The notes under the pieces are model-generated. The model ran no database searches. It was not told the DNA's origin and saw only the letters and a program-made list of their open reading frames with translations. A DNA stretch of 15,223 bases from CAJBIL01 sp044359525. GTDB lineage: Bacteria > Pseudomonadota > Gammaproteobacteria > Burkholderiales > Rhodocyclaceae. Where the stretch lies: assembly GCA_044359525.1 (NCBI GenBank), contig JBIKLY010000083.1, positions 1-15,223 on the forward strand, written 5' to 3'. Positions 13,621-15,223 of this stretch are shown one piece after another; position 1 is the stretch's first letter; each line of letters starts with the position of its first letter. A program made the translations under genes and the position numbers.

Positions 13621-13629
13621 ATCATAGCA
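13621..13629 (-). promoter_or_regulatory. Extended -10 promoter for the Ycf46-like gene
   Basis: On the minus strand TGCTATGAT matches the extended -10 element TGnTATAAT with one mismatch, about 35 bases before the chosen start. No good -35 hexamer is seen, which is normal for extended -10 promoters. The implied leader is about 25-30 bases and contains the AAGGA site. Confidence 0.45.
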
Positions 13630-13684
13630 AGGCATTGCCATCCGCAGGATCGCCGGTTTATGATCCTTGGCCTTACTGGCGGAC

Positions 13685-13696
13685 TTTTCCGGAAAA
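13685..13696. promoter_or_regulatory. Perfect 12-bp palindrome in the divergent intergenic region
   Basis: TTTTCCGGAAAA lies 56 bases before the start of the binding-protein gene and about 100 bases before the ATPase gene. It is a candidate operator for one or both genes, but no regulator can be named. Confidence 0.3.
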
Positions 13697-13751
13697 TTGC
13701 CAAAAAGAAGTGTTGCCCGTTTTTCGCCACAAAATTCGAAGGAGAGGAATC

Positions 13752-15223
13752 ATGGCGACTGGCCATCTGAGCCGTGGGATATTTTTCTGTTTATTCATGC
13801 TGGCTTCGGCTGCCGCGTTGGCGGCTCCCAGGGAGGCAACCAGCTACGTAACTGCTTCGCCCCTCGCCGACATGGTCAACACCGCCATCGGCACGGTGCC
13901 GCCCGGCCCGGTACAGGTTCCGATCATCACCTGGGGTGGCGACATTGCCACCATCCACGGCAACGGCAACGGCAAAGCCACAGAAAAATCCAGTGTCTTC
14001 GGCAAGCTAGGGCTTGACCTGCGACTGGTGCGCGAAGATGTCTTCGCCAAACAACTGGCTGCCTATCTGTCCGGGCGCTCACCTTATCTGCGCGGAACGC
14101 TGGGCATGGTGCAAATGGCGGCTGAAGCAGCTGCCAAAGATCCTCGCACCAAACCAGTGGTGATTTATCAGATGACCTGGTCGGCCGGCGGCGATGCCTT
14201 GGTGGTCAAGAGCGGCGTCAAGACGGTGCGCGATCTGCGCGGCAAAACAATTGCCTTGCAAGCCTACGGCCCGCACGTCGACTACCTGGCCAAGGTACTG
14301 GCCGACGCCGGCATGAGCATGAAAGACGTCAAACTCAAGTGGGTGGCCGATCTGACCGGCAGCGCCAATACCCCGGCGGCTGCGCTGCACGACGTCGGAG
14401 TCGACGCCGCAATGGTGATCATTCCCGATGCAATGGCGCTAACCTCGCGCGGCACCGTCGGCAGCGGGGCCGAGGATTCGATCAAGGGAGCCAGCATCCT
14501 GTTGTCCACGAAAACGGCTAACCGCATCGTCACCGACGTTTATGCCGTACGCGCCGACTACCTGAAGTCCAACCGCAACGAGGTCGAGAATTTTGTGCGC
14601 GGCCTCCTGCAGTCGCAGGAAACGCTCAAGCAACTGGTTGCCGCCAAGTCCACGCGAGCCCCCGAATACAACAAGACCTTGCAAGCCTCCGCACTACTGC
14701 TACTCGACAGTGCGCAGGCCGTCGCCGATACCGAAGGCATGTACCAGGACGCCGAATTCACGGGCTTTGCCGCCAACCGGGCATTTTTTGAACGGGAGGA
14801 CATGCCGCGCGGCTTTGCCCAACTTAACTCGGAAATCCAGTCGGCGCTGGCGGCGGCGGGCCTGACCAGGAAGTCGGCGCCGCTCGAACACGCCAAGTGG
14901 GACTACGCACGCCTGTCGGGCAATCTGGCGGACATCAAAGAAGTTGAAACACCGCGCTTCGATGCCGGGCAGGTCGCCACCGTGGTTACCCGCAAACAGC
15001 AACAGGGGAAACTTTCCGAAGGCGAGCTATTCTCCTTCGAGGTTTTTTTCAAACCCAACCAGGACAGTTTTTCAGCCGAGCAATACAAGGAAGCGTTCAA
15101 GCAGGTCATCAACCTGGCAACCACCTACGGCGGCGCGATCATCACGGTCGAGGGGCACAGTGACCCGATGGGCTACCTGAAACTGAAAAAGGATGGCTCG
15201 CCGCAAGTGGTGCTGTCGCGCAC
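13752..15223 (+). CDS. Secreted ABC-type substrate-binding protein fused to an OmpA-like domain (3' end off window)
   Basis: AAGGAG (13739-13744) precedes the ATG by 7 bases; the frame is open for 490 codons to the window edge without a stop. Residues 1-25 are a Sec signal peptide with likely cleavage around ALAA. Residues about 45-350 resemble periplasmic binding proteins of the NMT1/THI5 or nitrate/sulfonate type: VPIITWGGDIATI, YLRGTLGMVQM, DALVVKSGVKTVRDLRGKTIAL, AALHDVGVDAAMVI, and YAVRADYLKSNRNEVENFVRG. From about residue 430, EVFFKPNQDSFSAEQY and then IITVEGHSDPMGYL (463-476) form the start of an OmpA-type peptidoglycan-binding domain. So a ligand-binding domain may be tethered to the cell wall. 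No ABC permease or ATPase gene is visible, and the ligand is unknown. Confidence 0.88.
   Translation, partial: MATGHLSRGIFFCLFMLASAAALAAPREATSYVTASPLADMVNTAIGTVPPGPVQVPIITWGGDIATIHGNGNGKATEKSSVFGKLGLDLRLVREDVFAKQLAAYLSGRSPYLRGTLGMVQMAAEAAAKDPRTKPVVIYQMTWSAGGDALVVKSGVKTVRDLRGKTIALQAYGPHVDYLAKVLADAGMSMKDVKLKWVADLTGSANTPAAALHDVGVDAAMVIIPDAMALTSRGTVGSGAEDSIKGASILLSTKTANRIVTDVYAVRADYLKSNRNEVENFVRGLLQSQETLKQLVAAKSTRAPEYNKTLQASALLLLDSAQAVADTEGMYQDAEFTGFAANRAFFEREDMPRGFAQLNSEIQSALAAAGLTRKSAPLEHAKWDYARLSGNLADIKEVETPRFDAGQVATVVTRKQQQGKLSEGELFSFEVFFKPNQDSFSAEQYKEAFKQVINLATTYGGAIITVEGHSDPMGYLKLKKDGSPQVVLSR

Noticed and set aside
1..15223. CRISPR array or tRNA genes
   Set aside because: No regularly spaced identical repeats other than the attC sites, and no cloverleaf or T-arm consensus was noticed on either strand.

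Overview
The window looks like a piece of a betaproteobacterial chromosome, most likely Rhodocyclales (Dechloromonas/Azonexus-like). This is inferred from high GC, the coaE-zapD-yacG block, a Nudix hydrolase fused to a ThiE-like domain, a DUF815 ATPase and a short class 1b-type SpeD. The species cannot be named from the sequence alone. Two very different zones are present.

Zone 1 (1-3800) is accessory and mosaic. Bases 1-2032 are an integron gene-cassette array without an integrase in view: the tail of one cassette, three complete cassettes and four attC sites. Three attC sites are 87 bp and closely related; two of these are nearly identical, and the fourth is a different 55 bp type. The 5' core of each complete cassette is exactly complementary to the inverse core of its own attC, which proves the cassette boundaries. 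The cassettes encode a soluble protein of unknown function, a small membrane protein, and an alpha-helical protein with a HEPN-like R-x4-H motif. The array is followed by a truncated, frameshifted IS91-type transposase (2273-about 2880), a 129-bp element with 27-bp imperfect inverted ends (3081-3209), a C-terminal fragment of a TnsD/TniQ-type Tn7-like targeting protein (3309-3647), a terminator, and a pair of 16-bp direct repeats that may be a Tn7-like transposon end. This is a graveyard of mobile DNA ending just before amtB.

Zone 2 (3801-15223) is ordinary core chromosome. It holds amtB (ammonium channel), mltA (lytic transglycosylase lipoprotein) divergent from a DUF815 ATPase gene, and a Nudix/ThiE-like gene overlapping the ATPase gene. 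Next comes a converging run of SPOR protein, coaE, zapD and yacG with start/stop overlaps, then speD. A RelE/ParE-type toxin-antitoxin pair follows in which both genes carry frameshifts. A Ycf46-like AAA+ ATPase is divergent from a secreted protein, cut by the window end, that joins an ABC-type substrate-binding domain to an OmpA-type peptidoglycan-binding domain.

No rRNA, tRNA or CRISPR array was seen. The main points of interest are the cassette array with its HEPN-like product, the Tn7-like remnant, the doubly broken toxin-antitoxin module, and the binding-protein/OmpA fusion.
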